A DNA stretch of 64,000 nt from Rhea pennata (lineage: Eukaryota; Chordata; Aves; Rheiformes; Rheidae), in contig NC_084676.1 of assembly GCF_028389875.1 (NCBI RefSeq), positions 9,858,001-9,922,000 on the forward strand, given 5' to 3'. A model generated the notes under the pieces. That model made no database searches. It was not told the DNA's origin and worked only from the letters and a program-made list of their open reading frames with translations. The position numbers and the translations under genes were made by a program. Numbering within the stretch: the first letter of the stretch is position 1; every line of letters begins with the position of its first letter. Shown piece by piece: positions 13,031 to 25,164 of this stretch.

Positions 13031-16000
13031 CAGCCCTGAGAAGCCCAGGCTCTGATTTCAAGCCTAAAGTGAGGATTTTCGTCTGTATTTGCTTAGTGAG
13101 TTAATGCCTTTATTTCTGATTTGATGCTCTTGTCTCAGATGACTCAGGCGTGCAAACGGAGCACAGATAAGAGTGGGAAGGCCCGGCTGGAGGGATGCTC
13201 GTGGCTGCTCAGCCCCGGGACTCCTCCAGGCCTGGACCCCGTCCAGCAGATTCCAGAAATGCTGTCGGTAACGCGAGCAGGATCTGCCTCCCCGCAGGCC
13301 CGGGGAGGGCAGCGCAGCAGCGGGGTGAAAACAGAGGCAGTGTGCCCCGCCGCGAGAGCAGCTCTGCCCCGTTATGGCTATGGCACTCGCGCTAACAAGG
13401 GCGCCGGTTATTTTATCCTCCCCGTGACCTGCCCAGATTGCACGGCAGCATCCCGGCGCGATGACCTCTTCCCTCTTCTGGGAGGAATAAACAGGTCTCA
13501 TGCTGATGAGAGACGAATATTTCTCCTTGCACTGATACCTCCTAGCTCTGTGGTGGTACCACCGCGCCGCGCAGCAAGGCAGGCGACATGCCTCGTTCTT
13601 TCCCCCATGTGAAAGCTTTGTGATTTTGACCGTGATTCCCAAGACAGGAGAAATTGGCCCTGGTCTTCCTGAACTTCATGACCATTTCCCCGATGCCATG
13701 CGTGGAAGAAAGTCTGAGTCTCTCTCCAGGCAGTAGTTCCTGAAACGCTTGCTAAAACTCTTGCTTTGTGCTTCCTCCTGGGGCTGCCAGGGCTGTGCCA
13801 TCATCTTTTACACAGCCGAGCCCCTTGCCAGCAGAGCCCGCAGCGGCTCCGGAAGGGCAGCAGCCCAGCAGCTCGCATGGGACATGCCTCAGTGCTTGGG
13901 GGCAGAGGCACCCACCACGTCTGCGTGATGGAAATGAGGCCATTTGACCGGCTGTTTCACGGGAGTGCGAGCCCTGTGGTCTACACGCTGGGCTGCCGGG
14001 GAACTGCTTGCCAGGCCCTGGCGTTCGCACGATTCCCGACCCCAGGTGGGTGCCTGCCCTCCCAGCCCTCACCGTGGCCAAGTGCCGCAGCCTGGGGAGG
14101 AGCCGGCGCAGACGGAGGAGCCCTGGTAGGGGCAGGTAATCAGCCACAGAGCAGTTTAGCCCTTCGTTGTTGCATTTCCCCATCACGAGGAGCAAACAGA
14201 TGCTTTGAGCCCGAATTACCCATTTTGGATTGGGAGGACAGAAAAAAACAAGCAGTTGAAGAACAGAAGAAAATAGTGCTTTTCTTGGGCTGGGAGGTGG
14301 GGGGAATCAGGCTGGGAGTTTTAGAGGAGAGCACAAATGCAGTCCTCCACCACCACAGGTTGTAGAGCGGAGTTTCTTGCACGTGCAGAAACCATCAGGT
14401 CAGCAAGGCTCCTCTGCCAGCGTAGCATGACTCTCCTGCAGCTGCGGTTCTGGAGCGGGAGAGGGAGTTGGGGCACCCTCCGACTCACCACGAATGCTCT
14501 GCGGTGGCCCCAGGACCACAGCGGGCCCCGCCACCCCCGCGCCCTGCTCCTTCGGCTGCTTGTCTCTCTGCCCCGAGCTGCAAGAATAAAGCCCGTGACT
14601 GCGCGCGCCAAGCCTGCGACTCCGGCCCACCTGCCCTTTGCTGGAGTCACGGCAGCCTCGCGGACTGGAGGCTCTTCCTCGCAGCAGCACCCCTATGACC
14701 TAGGACCTCAACGCCCCTAAAGCTCGTGGTTCTTGCTGCACTGACTTTCACTGCCCTGGGGAGGGGTCAGGTCAGGATTTTTTCCCTGTACCAGTAAGAA
14801 GGAATTGGTGCAAGGCAGCAGTGAGTGATGCGGAAGCTCTGCAGCAGGGAATGAACTGCCCTCTGATTTCCCAAGTCCTGGAGCAAGGCTGTCACTGCCC
14901 GGTTGTCCTTCTTCCCGCAGTCTCTGGCTGTTAGAGACCAGGGCTGGAGCAGCGACAGTGACTTTGCAGTGAGCTAGCCCAGCAAAAGCAAAGCTCTTCC
15001 CTGCTTTTCAGAGCCACAGGGCAATCCACACCTCTATCCATCGCTTCAAGTGTTTTGTTGGAGTAGTAGTAAGGACAATCAGTTAATTAATTAATAGCAT
15101 CTCATGTCATCATAGAAATGCTCCTCAAATGCTTTGGACTCAGTCACTTCATCCATCACAGAAAAGCAACCTGAGAAATCAGGCAATTAGCAACATATCA
15201 AATTTGGTAAACAACATCTAATTCCCCAGGCAGCTTAAACAAGAAGCTGTGAAAAACACACATTTTATTTGGTGAGGGGGAGGTTTCTCCTTTCCCTAGT
15301 CGTTTGCTTCCAAGTTCGGCAAACCCCACAGAGATGTGAGCAGAGCTTTCTGCAGCTGGAGGGCTAACATTTCAGCTATTCCAAATAAATACAAAATGAT
15401 CTTTTTTTTTTCTTTTCTTTTCTTTTCTTTTCCTAAAGTTCAAGCACCCAAAAAGAAATGATATAGTAAGTGGAATCCACAAATAGATTTCACATTTTCT
15501 GGTGGAGTTTGGAGATAACAGCAAGTGAAGTGGCTCCCGCAGCTCTGCTTGGAGTGGCGGCCCCGAGTGCGGCAGCAGCACCTCCTGCGCTGGTGTCACG
15601 TTTCTCAGGTTAAAGAAGCAGGAGCAACAGAGCCACTTTGGCTTTGACCTCCAGTTCAAGTCCCACGTTCCCAATGAATAGCTTAGGAAAGCCGCCAGCC
15701 CCTGTTAAACCTCAGGGAGTCTTGTCTGCTTTGCTTTTTCACCTGAGCTGGCGTGGATGGGCCAACTCAGCCCTCTTCCTTCCAGCATGGACAGTGCTGG
15801 CTGCAATGCGGCCAGCTCGGGTGCAAGCCGACCTCGGTGCCTGCGGCCAGGTGAGAGCACACGCTGGTGCCGCCAGGGCAGATTCGCCCCTGGGGCCGGA
15901 CTGTCTCCGCTTCCCCCCAGAAACAGGCTCAGGTGGCTGCAATTCCTCTTTCTTCAGGGTGTTTTTCCTCAAATCTTTTTCTCCTGGCTTTGACCAATGC

Positions 16001-17619
16001 CAAGGAGAACTCTGAGGTCCCCACATCCCTCAGGGATGGGATCCCTCTTCCAAAGCAAAGAAAGAGAGATCTAGCGTGGGAATCTTTCCCCAGGGTTGCG
16101 CCAGTCGGTGCTGCTCAGAGTATTAAGGTGAGCAGCAGAATGTGGCCAACCTTGAACTATTCCTCTCACATCCCATCTGGAGACAGAAATCTGCCTGCTG
16201 GCTTTACAATTAAAATTGAAATGATTTGATTATGGGGCTTCATTAGTAAAAACTAATGCCAGGCAATCTTCCTCCATTCCCCGCCCCCAGCCCACCCGGT
16301 CCTCCCCAGTGTGGGTTTTAGGTAAATTCTGGCCAGGGTATGGGGCTGAGCATACAACGGGAATTTATGCCTGCAGTTTATATACACTGTCAGAAGCAGC
16401 TCAAAGGACGCAGATTTTACACCCACAAATCATCCCCTTCAGGCAGAGACTTAGCAACCTCATGCTCAAAGCCTGAGATTGACAGGTTGATTGACTGCTG
16501 TCCAAAAGCGGAGGTAGCAAGGGATTTAGAAGTGGCAGGACGTTTCCAAACCTGCACAGCCTGCCGTACCCTGGTGATCTTGGCAGCATGCTCCTGAAGT
16601 CCTGCAGAACAATCATACCCCCTTGGGTTTCTGATTTACAGTTTGGCTCAGTTTCCTCCTTTTCGCGAGTCTCCGCAGTGTCTCACTTCGGCCTTGTGCA
16701 CCTTCCCACTAAGCTGGACTTTCCACTGCCTGATCCATTTTTATCGATTGCAGCTGGTTCATCCCTGAGGACAGAAGCAGTGAGCATAGGGACATTTTGA
16801 GCAGGCGTTGTTGGAGGCTGACTAGTGGTGTATGCAGATGTTCAAGTCCTCAAAGCTGCTGCATTTCTAGGGAAAGTAATTCAATTAACATTCCAGGCAT
16901 TGAAAACTGGTTGTGCAGGCCCAGATACGAGGAATGCTAATGAAGTAGTGCTTGGAAGTCATGGCCCCACTATAATGCTAAAGAAGAGCATATTCTGCTG
17001 GGGTTACTGTGCCTCTCACGCCCCGGCTGATGTGAGTGCTTGATTTTATCTAGCAAACGGATGGCTGAAGACAATTAGGAACTGAGATGGGAATTATACA
17101 GCCTTTTTGCCTCAGGGTGCCTAATGCTAGGAGAAGGCTTTGAAATGCCCCTTGACACTGAGTTGGTGGCCCTTCTGAAAGGGTCTGTGGTTAGAAGAGG
17201 TATGTGCTGTCCTCACTGCAGTGTGCCAACAGGCAGCCCTGCTGGCTGCCTGAGCAGAGTCCAAGGCCTGCAAAGGCAGGATGACTAATACGTCCTCTCA
17301 CCGCTCAGGATTAGGATCTGCAGGGACACAGTCGTGGGGACACTTCCCTTGCAGCCTTTCTGTGCTCACCCGAGTTTCTCCATCTGTATCTCCCACCTGC
17401 ACCATCTGCGCTCATTCTAGCAAAAAGCTGTGCTGTTGGGGCTTTCTCTTTCACCAGGGAATATTTGCATGTGCAGGGGTGTCCCCAGTCCCAGGTAGGT
17501 CTAGGGAGAGGAGCAAGCTGACCCCAAGAGCCACCCCACTGCGTGTGAGCGATGGATGTGGAGACTGTGCAATGACTTCCTTTAAACCATATGCTTCAGG
17601 CTGCGTGGGACTCAACAAC
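13031..17619. other. Noncoding region with AT-rich patches
   Basis: Between the two CpG islands. Patches at 15060-15260 and 16195-16265 are AT-rich and contain homeodomain-type cores: repeated TTAATTAA at about 15083-15097, and the hairpin CATTAGT-AAAA-ACTAATG at 16241-16258. They look like possible regulatory elements. A (TTTTC)n microsatellite lies at 15402-15432. A small exon-like block at 15786-15850 has TTCCAG before it and CCAG|GTGAGA after it, but its peptide is unrecognised. Confidence 0.5.
15402..15432. repeat. (TTTTC)n microsatellite
   Basis: A T-run of ten bases followed by four CTTTT units. Confidence 0.95.
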
Positions 17620-19760
17620 CCCGCGATGCACGCCGGCAGGCTGCGTGGGGGCGGTCAGGGCGCGCGACGAGCGTTTCGGCAGGAGAGCTGCGGCCGTCGC
17701 AGAAGCAGACCCGGGGAAGCGGGACTGTGGCCCGCGCGTGCTGCTTGCCTCCGTCCTGCCCCTTGCCCCCTCAACACACGCTCTCTTTATCTCTCGTGCC
17801 GTCTCTGCAAAGCCCCTGGGAGCTCAGCGGCCAGCGGCGTGACCCTGGGAGAGGGAAGAGCCTGCCGGGACCGGCCCGTCGCTGCCAGCGGGCGAAGCCC
17901 CCTGCGGCGCGGGGCTCGGGGACCCCCGAGGGGACGGGGGGCCGTGCTGGGACTCACGTCACGCCAGGGACAGGCTGGCTCCGGAGTGGCACGGAGCACC
18001 TAGTCGCCGGGCGGGCGGGCAGGGGCCTCCGGAAAGGTCGCACCCTGCCTACCTTCGGTTCACCCTGTTGCCACCTCCCGGCGCGATCCCGCAGCGGACC
18101 GAGGGGCCCGCGCCGCTCTCCGCTTTGGCGTGGTTGTGCACAGCACGGGGCTTCCCACCCGCCTCCCAGAGCATCCCCGGCTCGCTTCGGCCCAAAGCCC
18201 TCGTTGTCCCTGGCGGACGGCGGGGTGAAGCCCTCCCCCGGCCCCCGCTCCCGGCCCCCCGACGTGCGGGGCAGGGCGTCGCGCCTTCCCCAGCTGCCAG
18301 GCGGGACGGACGCGGGCAGCGGCGCGCGGTCCCTTCTGCCCCACCAACTCTGCTCAAGCAGGCAGCTCTAACCGCGCTGCCGTCCTACCCCACCATGTCT
18401 CTTGGACTAAATCTTTAACCAGAGCAAGGGTTTAGCTTTATCAGTGGCTGGAAAAATACAGCGCCATTCCCCGGGGGCAAAGTATCTTGCCCGCCTGGCA
18501 TTTCCTTCAGGTCCCTGCGGGAACCGCAGCTGGAGCTCCTTCCCCGTCCCCGGGCTGCGCAGCTCCAGCGGCTCCCCAGCGCACACGCGTCCCGCGCGGA
18601 GCCGCGGGAGCCGCGCGCTGGCTGCAGCCGGCGCCCGGAGCCCGGGGGGCCTCCGGTCGGCCCCGGCTCCCCACAGAACCGCAGCTCTCACAGGCCCGGG
18701 CAGAATGATTGATTATCGTTATTAAGGCCGGCGAACGGTTCCTGAGCACATCCAAGCTGTCCAGGAGTAATTAGTCGTCCTTCCAGCGCGGAGGCCGCGC
18801 GGAGGCTGCGCGGAGGCGGGGGCCCCGGGCGCCCAGAGCGCGCTCCCGCCCCGTCCCGTCCCGCCCCGCTCCCCGGCTCCGGCACGGCTCCTGCCGCTCC
18901 CAGCACCCACCCCGAGCAGCCTTATCTCGGCCGCTATCCGATGGGCGCTGGGCACGTCCCTCGTCCCTCGGCGGGCTCCCGGGAAAGGGCAGGGCCGGGG
19001 GGCCGGGCCCGCCTTGCTCCGGCGTCCGGGGCCACGGCTGCGCGGCGGCGGCCCGTCCCGGCAGAGGCAGAGGCAGCGGCGCGTGAGAGCAATTTCACGC
19101 CTTGTTAGACGATTCAGGCGTCGGCCGCGCGGGTCCTCGGTGGGCAGCCCTGCTCCTCCGCTCCCCGCGGGGCTCGGCCCCCCACGGGGGGCCCGCTGGC
19201 CCCCCACGGCCCCGCGGCATCTCCCAGCTCCGCGCACCGCAAGCCCGCCGGCCCCGCGGCACTGCCCGGGGTGTCCGGACACAGCTCACGCCGCGTCTCC
19301 TCTGCCCGGCGTGCCCCCGCAGCGCTCAGCACCAAAAGCGACGCGGCAGCGAGGAGCCGTAACCGGGTGCGCCGACCCCGCTTCAGAGGAGCACCGCACG
19401 GACGCGGGCTGGCGCTGCAGCAGGCTCCAGGCGGCCGTTACGGGCTCCGTACCGACCGGCACGCTGCAGCCCGCCGTGGCCTCCCCGCTCCTGACGACCC
19501 GCGGCAGGGCGGAGGGCTGCGGCTGTCCCAGGGCTCCTTCACGTGGGCCGCCCTGCTCCCGCACACGTGCAGGCTCCTGGGGACAGGTGCGGACACGGGC
19601 TGGCTCCGCTCGGAGCCGGCTCGGAGCGGGAAGCGCTGCTCACCCAAGCACCGCGCCCCGCGAGCACAGCCCTGCCGCAGACGCTCACGCCGCCCTCCAG
19701 CCGCGGGCTGTTCCTGTTCTCCCTCGGCCCGGGGTGCCCTCCTTGCTCCTCTCTTTCCCT
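17620..19760. promoter_or_regulatory. Second CpG island, over 2 kb, with no recognised gene
   Basis: High CpG density extends over about 2.1 kb. Within it, 18700-18780 is a short less GC-rich patch with GATTGATTATCG (PBX/HOX-like) and GGAGTAATTAGTCG (homeodomain core TAATTA). Near 18920 is CTTATCTCGG (GATA-like). Long islands with homeodomain motifs often belong to developmental regulators, but I found no recognisable coding exon. Frames of 170-312 codons on both strands are compositional. Confidence 0.65.
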
Positions 19761-21552
19761 GGACGCTGCAGATCTGGCTGCACGTTTATTCCGCTCCTGA
19801 CGAAAGCTCAGACATCCTGTGGGGAGGGGATGGGTCCAGGTTGGGAGCAAGGCTTGAGGAGCCTCCTTCTGCGCTTCCCCAGCCTGCAGGTCGGAGCTGG
19901 CTGCCTCCTGCAAGGCACAGAGGTGCTGAGGTGCCACTGCGGCCATCACTAAAAACCGCGCTTGGGACCTTTGCAGTGCTGGCGGGGTCCTTGCTGATGG
20001 CTCTCTGCTGCCTGGAGCCAAGCCGAAGCCACCAGGCAGGTGGACACCTGAGCACGTGGCCATTCTGTGTGCCTCAGGTTTCTTTCCACTTGGAGATGCC
20101 TTTTGTGTCTCCTCATCCTGCCTGAGCCTCCTGCTCTGTCCCTGGGGACAGGCAAGCCGGGGCCAGGAGATAAGGCAGGAGGAAGAGCAGAGACTAAACC
20201 GTCACTTTACTGTTTGCACGCACAGCCGGGCTGGCACCCTGCAGCTCGGGGACAGGGCTGTGTGGGGCCAGCAGACCCTCCTGCCATGCCTTGCTTTTCC
20301 ACCCCAAGCAAGGGAATAGAGGAATGGGCTGTCCCTACGGAAAAAGGGGCGGGCTGAGAGTCAGGAGACCAGTCCTGAGTCTCTCTCATGTTGCTGAGCA
20401 CAGGGCTGGATCCTGTCATGTCCCCACTTCCCGCATGGCAGGAGTGGGAGCCGGAGCAATGAGGGCACACCGGCACCGCACTCCCCAGCACTGCGGCGGG
20501 GACGGAGGGAGCTCCCACTTTACCGATCAACCAGGAACAAGGAGTTAATGTGCTGCCTGGCCACAGGCCAACGCATTTACAGCCTGCGCTGGGAGCAAGC
20601 AGCTTCCCCTGCATCTCAATACCACCAGCACCGCAGCTGCAATGCCTGCCCTGGACACCCACGCATCGGCCACACTGCCCAGCCCCAGCGGCCTGGGGTC
20701 CTCGCAGGCTGTCCTGCTCTCCGTGCAAGACAGTGCTGATCTCTATCTGTGCCTAGGGTCTGCAGCCCCAGTGGAGGGAATGATGGGAGCTGAGGGGCTG
20801 GGCACCAGCTCTACAGAGGGCTGCAGGGTCCCAGGGGTGTGGGGAAGTGATGACGCCCAGATGGAGACTCTCCCATCTCTTCCCTGCTCCAGGAGATGGC
20901 AAAGAGCAAAGAGATCCTTGTACCTCAATCTTCTCAAGAGGCTGTGGTTGCACTGAGCAAAAGCTTCCCTCGGATCTGGGGTTCAGCCTGGGTTTGCCAG
21001 GACAGGCTAGCCCTCTAATGAGGACATATCTCATCCGTCCCTGGCCCCATGGGTTGCCAATGGCTGTATCAGGCTAAGGTGCCCTCCGGATGCCTCATGC
21101 CCCATTTGGCTAGGCTGTTTAAACAGCCCTGTACTGTCTTGCTGCGCTCCTTCCAGCTGATAGTGAGGGCCTGGACCAACACTACTAGGGAATGTCTTTG
21201 CTCCACAAGTGAGTGCAGCACACAGCCCAGTTCTCCCAAGCCGGGGCTACCCCACGGGGAAGCAACTCTCCCAAAGCATGCAGGTGGGCATAAGCATGTC
21301 ACCTCCTGCTCCCTTCCACTGGTTTCAAGCACCAGGCAGGGCTGTACTCCTGGCTGCAAGGGGGACTGCTCAGCCGGGAAGGGGGCTTTTTGCATCCAAC
21401 GCGACCAGCAGTGGTGTACACACTTTTGGTGCTGAGGGTGGGAGGGGATGGCTCCGCAAACCCTTCCTACCAGGAGAACACAGCGTTTCTCTCCCTGCAT
21501 GGCTCAGCAAAGAGAAGTCCTGTTGCACCCACATTGTCAATGCCTCATTCAC

Positions 21553-21600
21553 TGTGTGCGCGCACACACACAGGCTCACACACACATGCACAAACAGACA
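21553..21600. repeat. Interrupted (CA)n microsatellite
   Basis: GTGTGCGCGCACACACACA followed by further CACACACACA and CATGCACAAACAGACA. Confidence 0.9.
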
Positions 21601-24600
21601 AGCCGGACAGGGGCCAGCAGATCAGGATTTGATCTTTGTCACACCCTGCAGGTGGACTCTATCCAAATGCCTGCATGTCCAGGATATGAATCAGCCCAGA
21701 TACAAGCAAAGCTCCCATTCCTGGACAATCTGAGCTGCCTGGCAAGCTGCTCTGGCAGCTGAGCTCTGCCAGGCACCAAACTCCACGTAGCCCTGGCAGG
21801 GCCAGGCCACATGCAGTAACTTCGCCATGACCTTGCAGATCAGACCTGGGCCCCCAGGAAGTGTTTCTCCACTCTCTCATGAGCTTTTTCCCCGAGCTGC
21901 TGAGCCAAAGCCTTGGCAGAGTAGTGGTGCATGACCAGGGCAATCCCTAACCTTGACCTGACTGCCTGGCAAGGAGCCATCCCCCTGCCTGGCTGCGGCC
22001 TGCTTTGCCCCCAGCCACAAACATGTTCCACAGGCTCAGCCAGAGCATTCCTCCTGGAAGAGCATGTCCTCACCAGGCTATTTAAAGGTACACTTGTACC
22101 CTTTATTCTTCCCCGTGTTTAGGTTGCAAGAGGTCTGTACCCTTTGCTGACTCAGAGGAAGCAGTTCCAGGCTCGAGGCAGCACTAGGTGCAACAGGTTT
22201 GGGTCAAATAGTGAGAGAAGAGAGGGATGTCAGCACACAGTTTCATCAAGCCGAGCAATAGGATGTCTTCTGGAAACAGACTCTGCAGGGAAATGCCCCA
22301 CAGCCATCAAGGTTCAGAGTAGAAATGGCTATTACTGGAGAGGAACAGTCCTCACCACTCTGGATTCAGAAATAAAATAAGCAGCATAGGTTAATTCCCC
22401 TTTTTCTAGCAGGGAGCGTCCACAGCGCACTCCAGATGCCCCCAGGACCTCAGGGTAGGCAGGGCACCCTTGCCACCAACACTGGGCTGAGGGCACAGCA
22501 CTGACCCAGCTGTTTCAGCACAAGCATGACGAAGCCTTTCGGTTCCTCTTCTGCATCCTGCTCTACACATAAATTGCCAGGGCAGTGCATCATTGGGCAG
22601 AGAGGGCAGTTTGTTCCCAGGGGAGGCAAGTCTCTGAGATTTTTGAGGCCAGACCTCCTGCAGAGCAGCCAGTGTGTGGCTAGTCCTGGTGGCTTTTTCC
22701 ATCTTGTCTTTCACATGCTCATCACCCCCTGGTAAATGCTGCACAGATGGACATTCAATGGGTGAGACAGAGACTGAAGAGAGGCATTGGGGGTCTAGGA
22801 CACCTCACAGCCTTCTGCACCTTCCGTGCAGTCTGCAAGCAAGCCATAAAGCTCTTTTTGGTCAGCACTAACACACAACCACCTCTGACGGTGGGCAAAG
22901 ACAGGAGGAAGAGGAGAGCTGTCATCTCAGAGCACATAAAATCCGGAGTCCGGATGAGCTGGAAGGAGAAAGCCCAACGGGGTTTAAAAGCCTCCAGCCA
23001 GTCTTGCCCTCCCCAGGTTTCCTTCTGAGTGGTAGATAAGGAAGGGGAAATGCAGCAGCAGCTTCACAGCCCTCCTTGCCACCTTTCACCCTCCGAAGGG
23101 CCCTTGGCGCCCGAGAGCGGGCAGAGCGGGCTCTGCCAGGCTGCCGACCTGTGTCGTCGCCGGAGTCGGTGTGCAGCTGATTGCATCTGCGCCCTGCTGA
23201 GCCGGCAGGAAGGCAGCTCGGGAGGGAAATCCGACCTGATTTGATTTGATTAGGAGCGGAAAAATCTGGAGGAGTCATCAGCAGCGACCTGGAGGTCTGG
23301 GCCCCACGGCTGTGCCACGAGGGCTTGCTGCTCTTGCAGCGGGTGGCAGCGGCAGTCAGGGACGAACCAGGTCCCGGTGCGGGGAGACATAGGCCTCCCG
23401 CTGCGGGACCGCCAGGATGCCCACGGAGCCCTGCCCTGCGCAGTTGTGGCCAACTGCACCTTTCCCCTGACCCTGAGGAGGTGGCACCTGGAGCCACCTC
23501 GGCCAGCACCTGCACAGTGGTGCCGCCAGCAGGGACAGCGGGTGGGCTGAGGCCTGGCGATGGGCTGGGACTGACGTTTGACCCGTGTTTCGGGGGTACC
23601 TGGCCTTGTGCAGCATCTTTGCTGCTTGCTGGGCTCTGCGGAAGGAAGAGTCTCGCTGGTCTCCAGAGCCAAGAAAAGCTTGGAGACACCCAAGCCACGG
23701 AGCTGCTGTCAGACCCAGCTGGTGACCCCAAGGGGCTCACTGCAGCCAGGCCAGTGCTGTGCCTGGTGCGGAGGAGGGCTGCTTGCAGCGGCCACGGCCC
23801 AAGGAGCGTGAGACTGCTCGTTTCTAAGAGACCCATGGCTCTAGGACATGGGGACGCTTCTCCTAAGGCACGTGTGTGTGCGTGCTCAGGGATGTGCTCT
23901 CGCACACACAGAAGGCCGTGGCCCCGTGGCACTTGCTGCGGTCTGTGCTGGACAGATGGCAGGTCCCTACGAGCTTTCAGCCTCGTGCTGTACCTGCTCT
24001 CGTTGTGGAGCTGACCAGACCATCTTCCAAACTGACACGGGCCAGCCACCAGGCACCCTGCCTCTCCTGTCCTGCAGCCATCATGTCATCTCCAGACATA
24101 CGCCTGGCTAGGCAGTGCCTGGCGGAGGCAGGCCATCACCCTCTCTGTGCCTAGCTCCAGCCTTGGAGCCCCCCATGGGCTCAGCCTTGCCCTGGTGCCA
24201 CCCACTCTGCCCTCCCTGCAGCAGCCGTGCAGGAAGGGGCTGGGGGCTTGGCTTCAGTGACTTCCACCTCTTCACATCCCCCGGACAAAAGCCACAGTGC
24301 TCAGCACTTCCCTTAAAGCTTGCCTTTGATTTTTCCAGCACACTCTCCCCCTTGCTTTTTCTGATAAAAACCACACATATCATCCAGCCTCCCTGCTCTG
24401 TCTCCCTGCCCCAGGAGCACCCCTGGGTGAGCTGTTCCCTTTTCAGAGCTGCCCATGACCCCGTGGAGCAGCAGAGCAAGCTATGGGGAAACTGAGGCAC
24501 AAAGTGGTGACATCTTAGGTAGTGGTGGGAGAGAGTGTGATGTCTCTGACCTCACCTTACACTGCCTTTAGCTTCACCCCTCAAATGTGCATGGGGACTT

Positions 24601-25142
24601 CAGCCACCCACCCTCCTGCTGCCACTGCACCTCTTGTCCCCTGCACAGGCTCCCTTGAAATGGCAGCACTGATGTTACACTAAGACTGTTTTCCCAAAAA
24701 CCTTTTCCAAGGGGCCCCATGCTTCTACCGAGCACGCCTACGTCAAGCCATTGGAAACTCACCACAGTCAGCAAGGAAGATGTTTCCTAGCACACACAAA
24801 AAGGAGGAACTCCCTGCCACAGGATGCCGTGGGGGCCAAAAGCAACGTTCAGAGAGGGGTTACAGGATTTCACGGGAGAACAGGCCAGCAGTAGCTGGAA
24901 AAGACATCGGCTCTGAGGTGCCTGGGGGGCCCTGTCTCAGCGGGGACAGCACACTCCTGCCTGGCTGTCTGCTCTGCCCTCACCGCAGCTGTCCTTCTGC
25001 GATCTGGAGAGCTTTCCCAAGCCCCGAAAGCCCCGCACCGCCCCGTCTGCTGAATCACAGGGCCTCTGTCACCGCTTCGCTTGTGCAATGCGCCCGTAAG
25101 AGCCTAGCAGGGACCTGGACTGTGGCCCGGGGCACTGCCAGC

Positions 25143-25164
25143 TGTGACACCTCGAGGTGTCACA
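25143..25164. promoter_or_regulatory. Perfect 22-base palindrome with T-box-like half sites
   Basis: The left arm TGTGACACCTC (25143-25153) is followed immediately by its exact complement GAGGTGTCACA (25154-25164). Each arm contains GACACCT/AGGTGTC, one base from the T-box half site TCACACCT/AGGTGTGA, with the halves facing each other across a CG step. It may be a dimeric transcription-factor site; binding is inferred from the motif only. Confidence 0.5.

Noticed and set aside
15786-15850. 65-base exon-like block with ATG (MDSAGCNAASSGASRPRCLR)
   Set aside because: Both splice sites fit consensus, but the peptide is unrecognised and no neighbouring exons were found.
19014-20125. Overlapping frames of 312 and 284 codons
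   Set aside because: Two frames of the same strand are open together over GC-rich DNA. Neither resembles a known protein, and there is no supporting splice or polyadenylation context.
22922-24049. 375-codon minus-strand frame
   Set aside because: Biased composition, a 229-codon frame on the opposite strand over the same DNA, no known motif.
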